From NCBI GenBank assembly GCA_002923375.1, contig BEIJ01000004.1, positions 82,475 to 146,474 of the forward strand: DNA of 64,000 nt. The letters are read 5' to 3'. The notes beneath the pieces were generated by a model that was not told where the DNA came from, searched no databases, and worked only from the letters and a program-made list of their open reading frames with translations. Every line of letters starts with the position of its first letter. The first letter of the stretch is position 1. The stretch is from a bacterium HR33. Its GTDB lineage: Bacteria; Gemmatimonadota; Gemmatimonadetes; Gemmatimonadales; GWC2-71-9. Positions 31,497 through 39,208 of the stretch are shown here, piece after piece. Made by a program: the position numbers and the translations under genes.

Positions 31497-34148
31497 TCAC
31501 CGACCGACTACGCCCGAGCTATATATGGCGTTGAACAAGAGCTTGAAAGTCCCGTGCGGCTGCGCCCTGAAGTACGGCGAAAACCCCAGCAGGACTACCC
31601 GGCCGCGGCCGTGAGGGACCTCGACCACGGCCGCGCGGCCCCGAACAAAATTCTCCCCTAGAAGCCAGCCGCTGGCCAAAACATCGCCCGCCGAGTAACG
31701 GACTGCAACACTCGCTCGGGGCGCCGTGACCTCGAAGGCACGACTCTTGCGGAAATACCCGTACGCCTCCGCCGGCATGCCGTAGCCCAGAGGGTGATCG
31801 GGATCCACCTCGATCCGCACGATCGACCCGGGTCCGAAAAACTCTTCCCTGCTCAACCCTTCGAGGACGTTTCTCACCTCCAACTTCATCTCCCGAGTGG
31901 CGAGATCGCAGGCACGATCTACGAGGATCAGGGTACCGCCTTCTCGTACGAAAGCCTCCAGAGCCTGGACGCCGTCCGACTCGATGCCTCCCCGGTACTC
32001 GGGAGGGGGCAACGCCTGGTGGGGAAGCTCGAACTGGCGGCGCCCGGCGCGGTATCCCCCAATTATGTCTTCTACCGCCTGATCCGGTATCAGGATGACG
32101 TCGTAACTGCCGCTCAAATTGCCGCGCCGAATGTCGGCGTTGAACAGAGACGTGTAGGGAATTTCGTAGTTGTCGAACAGGTATCGCGTCCAACCCTCGG
32201 CGGCGGTCCAGTCGTCCACCCACTCGGTAACGTAGCTCTTATAGACGCCGACACGCGGCTGGCGCAAGACGCTGAGTGCGCCCCGGGGTCGGTCTTCCAA
32301 ACCGCGTACCTCTAGACCCAGTTCTTGCACCAAGTCTTTCATGAATGCTGCCAGGCCGTCCCCCTCGGGAACTACTACGGCGCCAGCAGGCCAGCGCTGT
32401 CCCTCCACGGAGAGCGGCGCTTCGGCTCGGAGGACCGTGAACCCTCGTGACAAGAGCCGGTTTACGGCAATGACAGTATTGTTGGTTCGCGGATGGACTG
32501 CGTACCCGTACGATCCTCGTCCACTGAAGGACCCTGAGACTCTGGGAAAACGCTCCACGAGTTCCAGCGCAGCGTCGAACCGGTGGGCCACGGGCACCGC
32601 CGTGACGCCCATCTGGTAGGAAAGGGTCCAGCCGGCATTGTCGTAGGGAGGTATCGGCGGGCCTCCGGGATAGACCCGGACGTCGGGGTGTCTCTGAGGT
32701 TCCAGAAGATCTTTGACAAAGGGCCTGAACGGCTGGGCCATGAAGATCACGTAACTGCCGGAGCTAAACGATCGGCCATCCACCGCAAAGGGAGCGGTGG
32801 CGCGGTGAACTTCCACCCCTCCTCGCAGCAAAACCTCCACCAATTTCGAGGCGACCGGAGGATCGTGCTGTTCGAGAGGGATCACATAGGCTATAGGTGG
32901 CTCGGTTGCACCCAGGGCGATCTGCCGCGCGGCTATCTGGTAAACGCCGTAGAGAAGCTCTTCGCGGTACCGGGCCGCAACGTCGAGCACCGCCATGGAA
33001 CCGGTGAGCATGTAGTCCAGTACCTCGCGGAAGCGAATCCATCCGCCGCGCCAAGGCCTGGGATAGCTGGTCGAAGGCTCCCTGGTGGACCATCCGTTGC
33101 CGAACTGCGAAGGCATGGAGTCGGGGTCGTAGAAAAACGGTGTGGGCGTGTCGTGGGTCGTCTCGCTGAGGATGCCGATCATGTTGTGGAAATACGACGT
33201 GGTCCTCAGCGACCCGTTGTACCAGGACGAAAAACCGTAGCGGGACAGCACACCGTCTTTACCTTCCCGTTCAAACCGATATTGCATGGCGGCGCCTACC
33301 AGCTCGATTCCCCGCAACACGCCGGGATCTATGTTGGGATTGAACGGGTCGGGAAAGGGAGGAACGAATATTCTGGCGGGATAGAACCCCTGATGATGGT
33401 TGTAAACGATCTGCGGCAACCAATCGAAATAGAGCAGCCGGCTCACGATCTGGGTTTCGACCTGGGTCTGCATGAAGTAGTCGCGGTTATTGTCGTAGCC
33501 GGAATACCGATTGAACAGCCATGGCATGGGACTGTCCTGGAACTCGGTGTGGACCGTGCGTCGATACCAAGATACCACCCGGTCCAAACCGTCGGGCTCC
33601 ACGCAGGGCATTAGCACGAGTATCACGTTGTCCAGAATCCTTCGGACTGCCTCGCTATCCTCGGAAGCGAGCTTGTAAGCCAGCAGGAAGGCGTGCTGAG
33701 CGGGCCCGGTCTCCAGGGAATGAAGGCCGGAGTCGATCCACACTATGGCCTTGCCTTCTCGCGCGAGTTCTCGGGCCTCTTGCGGCGTGAGCCCGCGCGC
33801 CGAGGCCAGCTTCCGGGCAATCTCCCGGTAGCGGTCCAGCCTGCCGAAATTCTCCTCCGAGGTAATGACCGCAACGAACATCGGTCGCCCTTCGGTAGAG
33901 GTTCCCACCCACTCGAGGCGTACACGCGGAGAGCTGCGGTCCACGCGCTGGAAGTACTCCAACATCTGGGAGTAGTCCGCCAGCCGGTAGTCTTCCCCGG
34001 GCTCGAAACCCAGGACTTCCCGAGGGTGAGGCACCTGCGATGGAAGCGCTGCGGTCGTCTCCTGCGCTGCAGCGTCATGCAAGGATCCAATCGCACCGCC
34101 CCAGAACAATACCAGCGCTGCCAGCGACACCGGTGGTACAAAACGCAT
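31497..34148 (-). CDS. Secreted M14-family zinc carboxypeptidase, second paralogue
   Basis: 883 residues from the ATG at 34148, chosen because MRFVPPVSLAALVLFWGG forms a proper signal peptide; the frame is open 23 codons further up without adding signal. Zinc site H143-x-x-E146 (GLHSLE), third ligand in NHHQ, and catalytic-Glu segment ILSETTHD are intact. The HANPDG of the paralogue is CVEPDG here. It shares the whole architecture with the 28621-31425 product (e.g. YPGGPPIPPYDNAGWTL in both), so the pair arose by duplication and has diverged strongly. The 71-bp gap to the next gene is compatible with co-transcription. Confidence 0.87.
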   Translation of the reverse strand: MRFVPPVSLAALVLFWGGAIGSLHDAAAQETTAALPSQVPHPREVLGFEPGEDYRLADYSQMLEYFQRVDRSSPRVRLEWVGTSTEGRPMFVAVITSEENFGRLDRYREIARKLASARGLTPQEARELAREGKAIVWIDSGLHSLETGPAQHAFLLAYKLASEDSEAVRRILDNVILVLMPCVEPDGLDRVVSWYRRTVHTEFQDSPMPWLFNRYSGYDNNRDYFMQTQVETQIVSRLLYFDWLPQIVYNHHQGFYPARIFVPPFPDPFNPNIDPGVLRGIELVGAAMQYRFEREGKDGVLSRYGFSSWYNGSLRTTSYFHNMIGILSETTHDTPTPFFYDPDSMPSQFGNGWSTREPSTSYPRPWRGGWIRFREVLDYMLTGSMAVLDVAARYREELLYGVYQIAARQIALGATEPPIAYVIPLEQHDPPVASKLVEVLLRGGVEVHRATAPFAVDGRSFSSGSYVIFMAQPFRPFVKDLLEPQRHPDVRVYPGGPPIPPYDNAGWTLSYQMGVTAVPVAHRFDAALELVERFPRVSGSFSGRGSYGYAVHPRTNNTVIAVNRLLSRGFTVLRAEAPLSVEGQRWPAGAVVVPEGDGLAAFMKDLVQELGLEVRGLEDRPRGALSVLRQPRVGVYKSYVTEWVDDWTAAEGWTRYLFDNYEIPYTSLFNADIRRGNLSGSYDVILIPDQAVEDIIGGYRAGRRQFELPHQALPPPEYRGGIESDGVQALEAFVREGGTLILVDRACDLATREMKLEVRNVLEGLSREEFFGPGSIVRIEVDPDHPLGYGMPAEAYGYFRKSRAFEVTAPRASVAVRYSAGDVLASGWLLGENFVRGRAAVVEVPHGRGRVVLLGFSPYFRAQPHGTFKLLFNAIYSSGVVGR

Positions 34149-34272
34149 CGGTGAAAGTCCTCTCGGCCCGGATCTCCCGTGAAACTGCAAGCCCGGCAGG
34201 CCCCGCGCTAGAAGCACTCGTAACTCCTCGGCGGGCTAGCCGGGCGCTCTCCAGACAGCGGCGCCATGAGTG

Positions 34273-34302
34273 AAACGCCCCCGGGCCGTACCGGGGGCGT
34301 TT
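34273..34302. terminator. Perfect 12-bp hairpin terminator after the DUF4382 gene
   Basis: AAACGCCCCCGG and its exact complement flank a 6-base loop (34285-34290). Each end runs out into TTT on its own strand, so it could act in both directions. It lies 33 bases after the DUF4382 stop and upstream of the M14 gene, separating the two transcription units. Confidence 0.75.
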
Positions 34303-34335
34303 GCCGAAATCGGAGACTGGGCTGGGGCGAGACCG

Positions 34336-34998
34336 CTACTGGGGCCTAGAACGAATCACCGGAGCGAGTATGACCTGACCTGTTCCGGTGCCCGTCACGT
34401 TCAAAAAAGTAGCTGTGGGACTGAACAGCAGGTTGACGTCCGTTTCCGCCTCGACCGTAAACTCCGCATCGGTCTTGATCCCGGTCTGCTCCACCGAGGG
34501 GATGGTCACCTGGTAGGTGGTGTTGCCCTCGAACTTGAACGCCACGCCCAGTTCGATCGGCCCCTTGAAGCGAATCGCTGCGCTGTCGGTAAACAAGCGT
34601 ACATCTCCGTAGTTGCCCACAGGCACCGTCCCCGAGGCGATCACCAAAGGCGAACTGCCCTCGGTGGGCAGGGCCATGAGATCGACAATTACCGGTTGGG
34701 TCAAGTCGAGCGCGATCCAGGCGCCGGGATCGGCCTCGCGAGCCTCTTCCTCCTTGGGAAGAAACTCGATTCTAGTTATCCGGACAACCAGGGTCGACAC
34801 GGTGTCCTTGCTGATGGCAGCAGCACTCCCTTCGGACCCCGCCATTCGGGCCGACCACCCAGACAGCGATTGAGTCAGGGCGGCATCGGTTTGCTGCATG
34901 GTAACCTTGACCTGTTCCATGGTCTGCGGCCCGTCGCAGGCCCCGATACCCAATGCGGCACTGAGCACTACCCAAGAGCGAAAGAAACGCCTAGCCAT
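34336..34998 (-). CDS. DUF4382-type lipoprotein
   Basis: 220 residues from the ATG at 34998, which has a strong GGGAGGT ribosome-binding site; an earlier in-frame start at 35079 would add residues without export character. Signal peptide with lipobox GIGAC (Cys near 21). The body matches the DUF4382 pattern of surface lipoproteins: VVRITRIEFLP, WIALDL, VIVDLMALPTEGSSPLV, GNYGDVRLF and a later beta-rich half. Function is unknown. It is transcribed away from the sigma-factor module, sharing a 280-bp region full of hairpins. Confidence 0.75.
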   Translation of the reverse strand: MARRFFRSWVVLSAALGIGACDGPQTMEQVKVTMQQTDAALTQSLSGWSARMAGSEGSAAAISKDTVSTLVVRITRIEFLPKEEEAREADPGAWIALDLTQPVIVDLMALPTEGSSPLVIASGTVPVGNYGDVRLFTDSAAIRFKGPIELGVAFKFEGNTTYQVTIPSVEQTGIKTDAEFTVEAETDVNLLFSPTATFLNVTGTGTGQVILAPVIRSRPQ

Positions 34999-35277
34999 TG
35001 TACTACCTCCCGAATAGAGCGAGATTGGTTTCCAATTCCCGCGACGACCGGCAAAGCCGGCGTCGCGAACTCGCTCCAAGGACTACGCCATGGTTGAATC
35101 GGTCACACCCGCCCCGCAGATCACCCCCGGGGCGTGACCCGCATCACCGCGCCGGCCGGCGCCGAGTGGAAGACGGAAGTGACCGGGAGAGGCTTGGGCT
35201 AGTCTTTAGGCCGGATCCGCGCGGGGCGGCCATGGGAACTCCGCCGGCAACTGTCAAAGGGCCCTTTGCTAGAGAGC
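34999..35277. promoter_or_regulatory. Divergent control region with stacked inverted repeats
   Basis: About 280 bases between the DUF4382 lipoprotein gene (minus) and the ECF sigma gene (plus). Visible structures: a bulged 12-bp stem at 35040-35067 (CGCGACG-a-CCGGC with its complement), nested within a GAGCGAG/CTCGCTC pair starting near 35018 and ending near 35075; a stem-loop at 35101-35139 (GGTCAC plus GCCCCG paired with CGGGGC plus GTGACC); and a 14-bp palindrome GCGCCGGCCGGCGC at 35149-35162. I could not place a confident ECF-type promoter. Confidence 0.55.
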
Positions 35278-35841
35278 ATGCTATCCAACCCGAGCGACCG
35301 AGAAGTGATCGAGCGGGTACTGGAAGGAGATACCGAAGCTTTCGGTCTCCTGGTAGATCGGTACCAGGACAGCTTGGCTGCGTACGCCAAGTACATGACC
35401 GGAAACCTGGACGAAGCCGAGGACATAGTCCAAGAGAGCTTCGTACGGGCGTTCAAGGCGTTGCGCAAGTGCAAGGATCGCGATCGGTTCAGCGGCTGGC
35501 TGTTCAGGATCGTAAGCAATCAGTGCAAGACGCACCTGGCACGCCGCAAGAGGAGAAAAGAGGAACCGCTCGCCTCCGCGGCACAGCAGGCGGATCTCGG
35601 CCGGGCGGAACAACAGGCGGAAGCCGAGGAGCTCAGAAGGAAGGTGCACGAAGCTCTCCAGCGGATTTCCGCAGATCAGCGAGAAGCGCTGGTCTTGAGA
35701 TATGTTCACGGAATGAGCCTCGCGGAGATGACCGAACTCCTTGCCACCACCGTGCCGGCCCTAAAAATGCGGCTCTTGAGGGGGCGGCAGAATTTGAGGA
35801 GCATACTAGCGGAGATGGGAATACATGACACGGGAACCTGA
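35278..35841 (+). CDS. ECF-family RNA polymerase sigma factor
   Basis: 187 residues from ATG 35278; a TTG at 35266 is an alternative. Sigma region 2 (VDRYQDSLAAYAKYMTG, EAEDIVQESFVRAFKALR, WLFRIVSNQCKTHLARRKRR) and region 4 (LRKVHEALQRISADQREALVLRYVHGMSLAEMTELL then PALKMRLLRGRQNLR) are both present; region 3 is absent as in ECF factors. A charged linker separates them. The stop overlaps the next gene, whose membrane protein is the expected anti-sigma factor. It presumably transcribes this operon and possibly others. Confidence 0.93.
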   Translation: MLSNPSDREVIERVLEGDTEAFGLLVDRYQDSLAAYAKYMTGNLDEAEDIVQESFVRAFKALRKCKDRDRFSGWLFRIVSNQCKTHLARRKRRKEEPLASAAQQADLGRAEQQAEAEELRRKVHEALQRISADQREALVLRYVHGMSLAEMTELLATTVPALKMRLLRGRQNLRSILAEMGIHDTGT

Positions 35842-36451
35842 AGATCTCACCCGATACTTGGACGGCGAGCTCGAACGGGACCAGCTCGCTCCCGAGCTCG
35901 CAGCCAAGGCTGAAGCCTTTGAGCGCCTCTTCCAGGTGCTCCGAGAGGAAAAGGTCGAGGCGTCACCCCGCCTGCGCGAGGCTGTCATGACGCGGGTGCG
36001 GGCGGCAGCCGCTTCGCCCTGGCGGCGCAGCTGGACTTGGATCGCTACACCCCGTCCGGTAAGGATCAGCCCTCTTACCGGTGCCCTAGCCCTGGCCGCA
36101 GCGATGGCCCTGTTGCTGATCGCCCGCCCCCAACCGAGCGCAGAACCGCCAGTGGCTCCGGCTGCCGCCGCCAGCGGCTCCAAGGCTCGCTTTGTCTTCA
36201 TAGCTCCCGGGGCAAAATCGGTAGCGGTAACCGGCGACTTCGTGAACTGGAGTCCGGAGGGGATCCCTATGGAAGACCGCCAGGGCACCGGCGTGTGGGT
36301 TGCGGAAGTCGAGCTTCCACCCGGAGTTCACCACTACGTCTTCATCGTAAACGGGAGCGAGATGGTTACCGACCCCAACGCCACCCGAGTGGACGACGGG
36401 TTCGGCCAGCAAAACAGTGTGCTCCTGGTGCCGCCCAGAGGATCCAGTTAG
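35825..36451 (+). CDS. Membrane anti-sigma-like protein with extracytoplasmic AMPK/CBM48 glycogen-binding domain
   Basis: 208 residues. Cytoplasmic part 1-80 is short, charged and helical (LTRYLDGELERDQLAPELAA); it resembles anti-sigma N-termini but lacks the His-x3-Cys-x2-Cys zinc motif. One transmembrane helix lies at about 81-99, followed by a Pro/Ala linker and a domain at 120-205 with the AMPK-beta glycogen-binding pattern: VAVTGDFVNWSPEGIPM, GVWVAEVELPPGVHHYVFIVNG and DPNATRVDDGFG. The equivalent of the first glycogen-contacting Trp (NW) is present; the second Trp and Lys positions are not clearly kept. Its start overlaps the sigma gene by 17 bases. Sensing of an envelope glycan or partner protein is inference. 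Confidence 0.8.
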   Translation: MTREPEDLTRYLDGELERDQLAPELAAKAEAFERLFQVLREEKVEASPRLREAVMTRVRAAAASPWRRSWTWIATPRPVRISPLTGALALAAAMALLLIARPQPSAEPPVAPAAAASGSKARFVFIAPGAKSVAVTGDFVNWSPEGIPMEDRQGTGVWVAEVELPPGVHHYVFIVNGSEMVTDPNATRVDDGFGQQNSVLLVPPRGSS

Positions 36452-36456
36452 TTGCG

Positions 36457-37134
36457 ATGCCTCGCCACCCGGTCCTCCCACTCCTAGCAGCCGGCCTCTT
36501 AGCGGCAGCGGCCTCGAGCCAGCAGGACGTGCTCCGGCAGCGGCTAGATCCGGCTACGTACGCCGCGCTACAGCCGATTCTGGAGCAGGCCTCGAGGGAC
36601 TCGCTCCCGCTCAAAGCGATCGAGGCAAAGGCGCTAGAAGGGCAGGCCAAGCGGAGGCCGGGAGCGCTAATTGTAGCGGCGGTTCGGCAACTTGCCGCCG
36701 ACCTGAGGGCGGCGCGTCTTGCGCTCCGCGAGGCTCTGCCGCAGCGCGCGATATCTGACGGTGAGATCGTGGCAGCAGCGGAAGCCGTTCGCCAAGGGGT
36801 GCCCGGGGAGGTCATCACTACCGTGGCTCGCGAAGCTCAGCCCGGCGCTCCTTTGGAGATTCCCCTGGCTCTTCTCGGAGCCTTGGTCAGCCGCCAGGTT
36901 CCCGTCCAAGAAGCGGCGAACGTCATAGCGCATATGCTAGCCAGCGGAATACCCCAGGAGAGAATGGTGGAGATCCCTCAGCGTGTCGATGTGGCTTTGA
37001 GAGTGGGCGCACCTCCGGTGGCGGCGCTGGGCACTGCGCTACAGAGTCTTGGCATACCCGTACCGCCTGCTCCCCCGGCGCGAGGGCGCCCGCCGGGGAT
37101 CCGGCCGCCGGTACCAGATGTGCCCGACCGATGA
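36457..37134 (+). CDS. Exported helical protein with proline-rich tail (copy A)
   Basis: 225 residues from ATG 36457, 5 bp after the anti-sigma stop; earlier in-frame residues run through the anti-sigma gene in another frame and are not real. Signal peptide MPRHPVLPLLAAGLLAAAA, then an Ala/Leu/Glu/Arg-rich helical body and a tail PPARGRPPGIRPPVPDVP. No known domain recognised. The body aligns with the product of 38334-39098: ALEGQAKRRPG with VLEGAAKGAAG, and EIPLALLGALVSRQVPVQEA with VVPLAVLGGLVAQGVPADQA. Probably periplasmic. Confidence 0.75.
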   Translation: MPRHPVLPLLAAGLLAAAASSQQDVLRQRLDPATYAALQPILEQASRDSLPLKAIEAKALEGQAKRRPGALIVAAVRQLAADLRAARLALREALPQRAISDGEIVAAAEAVRQGVPGEVITTVAREAQPGAPLEIPLALLGALVSRQVPVQEAANVIAHMLASGIPQERMVEIPQRVDVALRVGAPPVAALGTALQSLGIPVPPAPPARGRPPGIRPPVPDVPDR

Positions 37135-38288
37135 CGCGCCGGGAACCGAGCTCGCAGAGACAGCTGCGCATCCCTCGCAAGAAGCACCGGAAAGCCGCGA
37201 GCGCCGCTTGCGCGGCGCTGCTGGCACTGGGCCAACCCGCTACGGCGCAGCGACTCCAGCTGGATGTTACCGGACTGAGGGTGAGCTTCGACACCCTGTC
37301 GGCCTTGAATTCCGCCAGCCTCTCGCCGGTTTTGGAGTGGCAGACCTCCCGATGGTTCGCGTTTCTAAACGGAAGCATTGCGGGTTTCGAAAACGGAGAT
37401 TGGGCGGCTCAGGGAAGGGCGGACGCCTCGCTCCTGGTTGCGCCTTTCGGACCTTTGAGTCCGTCCCGGTTGGAACTGGTGGGTGTCGCCGCCGGAACGT
37501 ACCACAGCAGCAACTTCCGAACCGCATCCACTAGAGGCGAACTCCGCTACCATCTGCTCGGCCGATTGGCGGGTGCGTGGTTAGGCGCCGGCGCCGCAAC
37601 CGGATGGAGCTCCGCCGAAGGCGCACTGCTCAGCGCTGCTGGACCTACGGCGGGCCTATGGGCACGATATGCCACTGCCAGGGCGGCGCTGGTCTTTTCG
37701 CCTGCAAGGATTCAAGGGTTCTGGTTCCCGGAGATCAACGCCAGAGCGTCGATAGTTGCCGGCCCGCTCGAAGCTGCCGGATACGCCGGCTGGCGCGGCG
37801 GAGCAGCGGGATCGAACGTCCCTGATGCGACAGCCTGGGGAGGCGTCACCGCCGCGCTTTGGCTGGGCAACAGCGTAGCTCTCCAAGCGGCGGCCGGTAC
37901 CTATCCCCAGGATTTGCTGCAAGGGTTACCTGCCGGCACCTACCTGTCGGCGGGAGTTAGGATCGCCACCGGCCGGGCAGCGGTCCCGTCCATAAGGCCT
38001 CTGGGCCGTCCGGCTTACGAGCGAACCGACGGATCCGGGCTTCTGAGATTCCGCGTCTCGGAAGCGCGGCGAGTTGACCTGGTGGGAGACTGGACCGGCT
38101 GGGAACCGGTTCCCATGGAGCGCGCAGCGGACGGTAGCTGGTTCGTTCGAGTCCGACTACAGCCCGGTGTTTATCGCTTCAACTTGATAGTCGACGGTCA
38201 AAGGTGGATCGTCCCCGACGGAGTGGTGGCTATAGACGACGGCTACGGCGGGAAGACGGGGCTGCTGATAATCCCCAGTGACCGCTAG
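37131..38288 (+). CDS. Exported beta-rich protein with C-terminal CBM48-like domain
   Basis: 385 residues, start overlapping the previous stop (ATGA). A long basic N-terminus leads to a signal peptide cut after QPATAQ. Residues about 40-290 are amphipathic beta-strand-like with many aromatic girdle-type residues (WQTSRWFAFLNGSIAGF, AGAWLGAGAATGW), which suggests an outer-membrane barrel. Residues about 300-383 form a second AMPK/CBM48-type domain: VDLVGDWTGWEPVPM, DGSWFVRVRLQPGVYRFNLIVDG and QRWIVPDG, closely related to that of the anti-sigma protein. The barrel assignment is inferred from pattern only. Confidence 0.72.
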   Translation: MTRREPSSQRQLRIPRKKHRKAASAACAALLALGQPATAQRLQLDVTGLRVSFDTLSALNSASLSPVLEWQTSRWFAFLNGSIAGFENGDWAAQGRADASLLVAPFGPLSPSRLELVGVAAGTYHSSNFRTASTRGELRYHLLGRLAGAWLGAGAATGWSSAEGALLSAAGPTAGLWARYATARAALVFSPARIQGFWFPEINARASIVAGPLEAAGYAGWRGGAAGSNVPDATAWGGVTAALWLGNSVALQAAAGTYPQDLLQGLPAGTYLSAGVRIATGRAAVPSIRPLGRPAYERTDGSGLLRFRVSEARRVDLVGDWTGWEPVPMERAADGSWFVRVRLQPGVYRFNLIVDGQRWIVPDGVVAIDDGYGGKTGLLIIPSDR

Positions 38289-38333
38289 GGCTGCTCGACA
38301 GTGTTTATGCGACAGCTTGGCGAGGCGAGAGTT

Positions 38334-39098
38334 ATGGAGATGCACTGGAGTCTGAGGCGGATTTCAAAGCTAGCGGCTTTTAGCGCAGCTGCTCTGCTAC
38401 TCGGGCTCGCAAGCAGCGCGCAAGGGCAGGATCCCCTAGTCCGGCTGCGGGAGCTCGTTCCGCAACCACTGGCAGATCAGATAGTGGCGACCGTGGAAGA
38501 GGCTAGAAGGCAGGGACTTCCCGACCGCGCTGTCGCGGCGCGCGTTTTGGAAGGGGCGGCCAAAGGGGCAGCCGGAGAACAGCTACTAGCTGCGGCGAAT
38601 CGAACTCTGGCTGCGTTACAGGATGCCCGTGCAGCTCTCGAAGCGGGGGGCAGACTGCCCGGAGCGGTGGAAATCGAAGCAGCGTCGCAGACCCTGGAGC
38701 TGGGAGTAGAAGCGCAGGTCGTGGCGACCTTGGCCCGGGCTGCCCCCTCGGGCCGCTCGCTGGTGGTTCCCCTTGCCGTGCTCGGCGGACTGGTGGCTCA
38801 AGGTGTGCCTGCGGACCAGGCTTTGGACGCGATAGGGCGGAGGTTGGAGCTTTCCGCTAGCGACCGGGAGATATCCCGGCTGCCGGATCGCGCGGCCGAG
38901 TTCTTGGCGGCGGGATTGGATCCTGCAAGAGCAGGTCTGGCCCTGGCACGCGAGCGTGTCGGTTTTGACGTGCCGGTTTCGGCAATCCCGGTTGTCGTCG
39001 GCCCTCCGCCCGGAATCCCACCCAACGCAGGCAGGCCGGGCTCCGTACCGAAGGGACCGCCTCCTCGCCCTAGGCCACCTGTTCCCCACATCCCGTAA
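38334..39098 (+). CDS. Exported helical protein with proline-rich tail (copy B)
   Basis: 254 residues from the ATG at 38334 (GAGGCGAGAG upstream); in-frame GTG 38301 and ATG 38307 would lengthen the N-region. Signal peptide ends near SSAQG. The body is helical and homologous to the 36457-37134 product, with the same order of conserved blocks and the same proline-rich end (PPPRPRPPVPHIP). It has an extra segment of about 30 residues before the tail (FLAAGLDPARAGLALARERVG). It follows the CBM48 barrel gene by 45 bp, so the two copies flank it. Confidence 0.75.
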   Translation: MEMHWSLRRISKLAAFSAAALLLGLASSAQGQDPLVRLRELVPQPLADQIVATVEEARRQGLPDRAVAARVLEGAAKGAAGEQLLAAANRTLAALQDARAALEAGGRLPGAVEIEAASQTLELGVEAQVVATLARAAPSGRSLVVPLAVLGGLVAQGVPADQALDAIGRRLELSASDREISRLPDRAAEFLAAGLDPARAGLALARERVGFDVPVSAIPVVVGPPPGIPPNAGRPGSVPKGPPPRPRPPVPHIP

Positions 39099-39208
39099 GA
39101 TCCAAACACGGGCTTCGCAATAATCTGGTACGGTCCGCATGGGTTTGGTGAACGGCCCGCCGGTGTGTAGTTTTAGCGTGTGGCCGGTACACCTCGAGGG
39201 AGGTATGT

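Noticed and set aside
35195..35250. ECF-type promoter (GGAAC/GTC) in front of the sigma gene
   Set aside because: GGAA- and GTC-like strings are present (for example near 35176 and 35212), but their spacing does not fit the ECF consensus.
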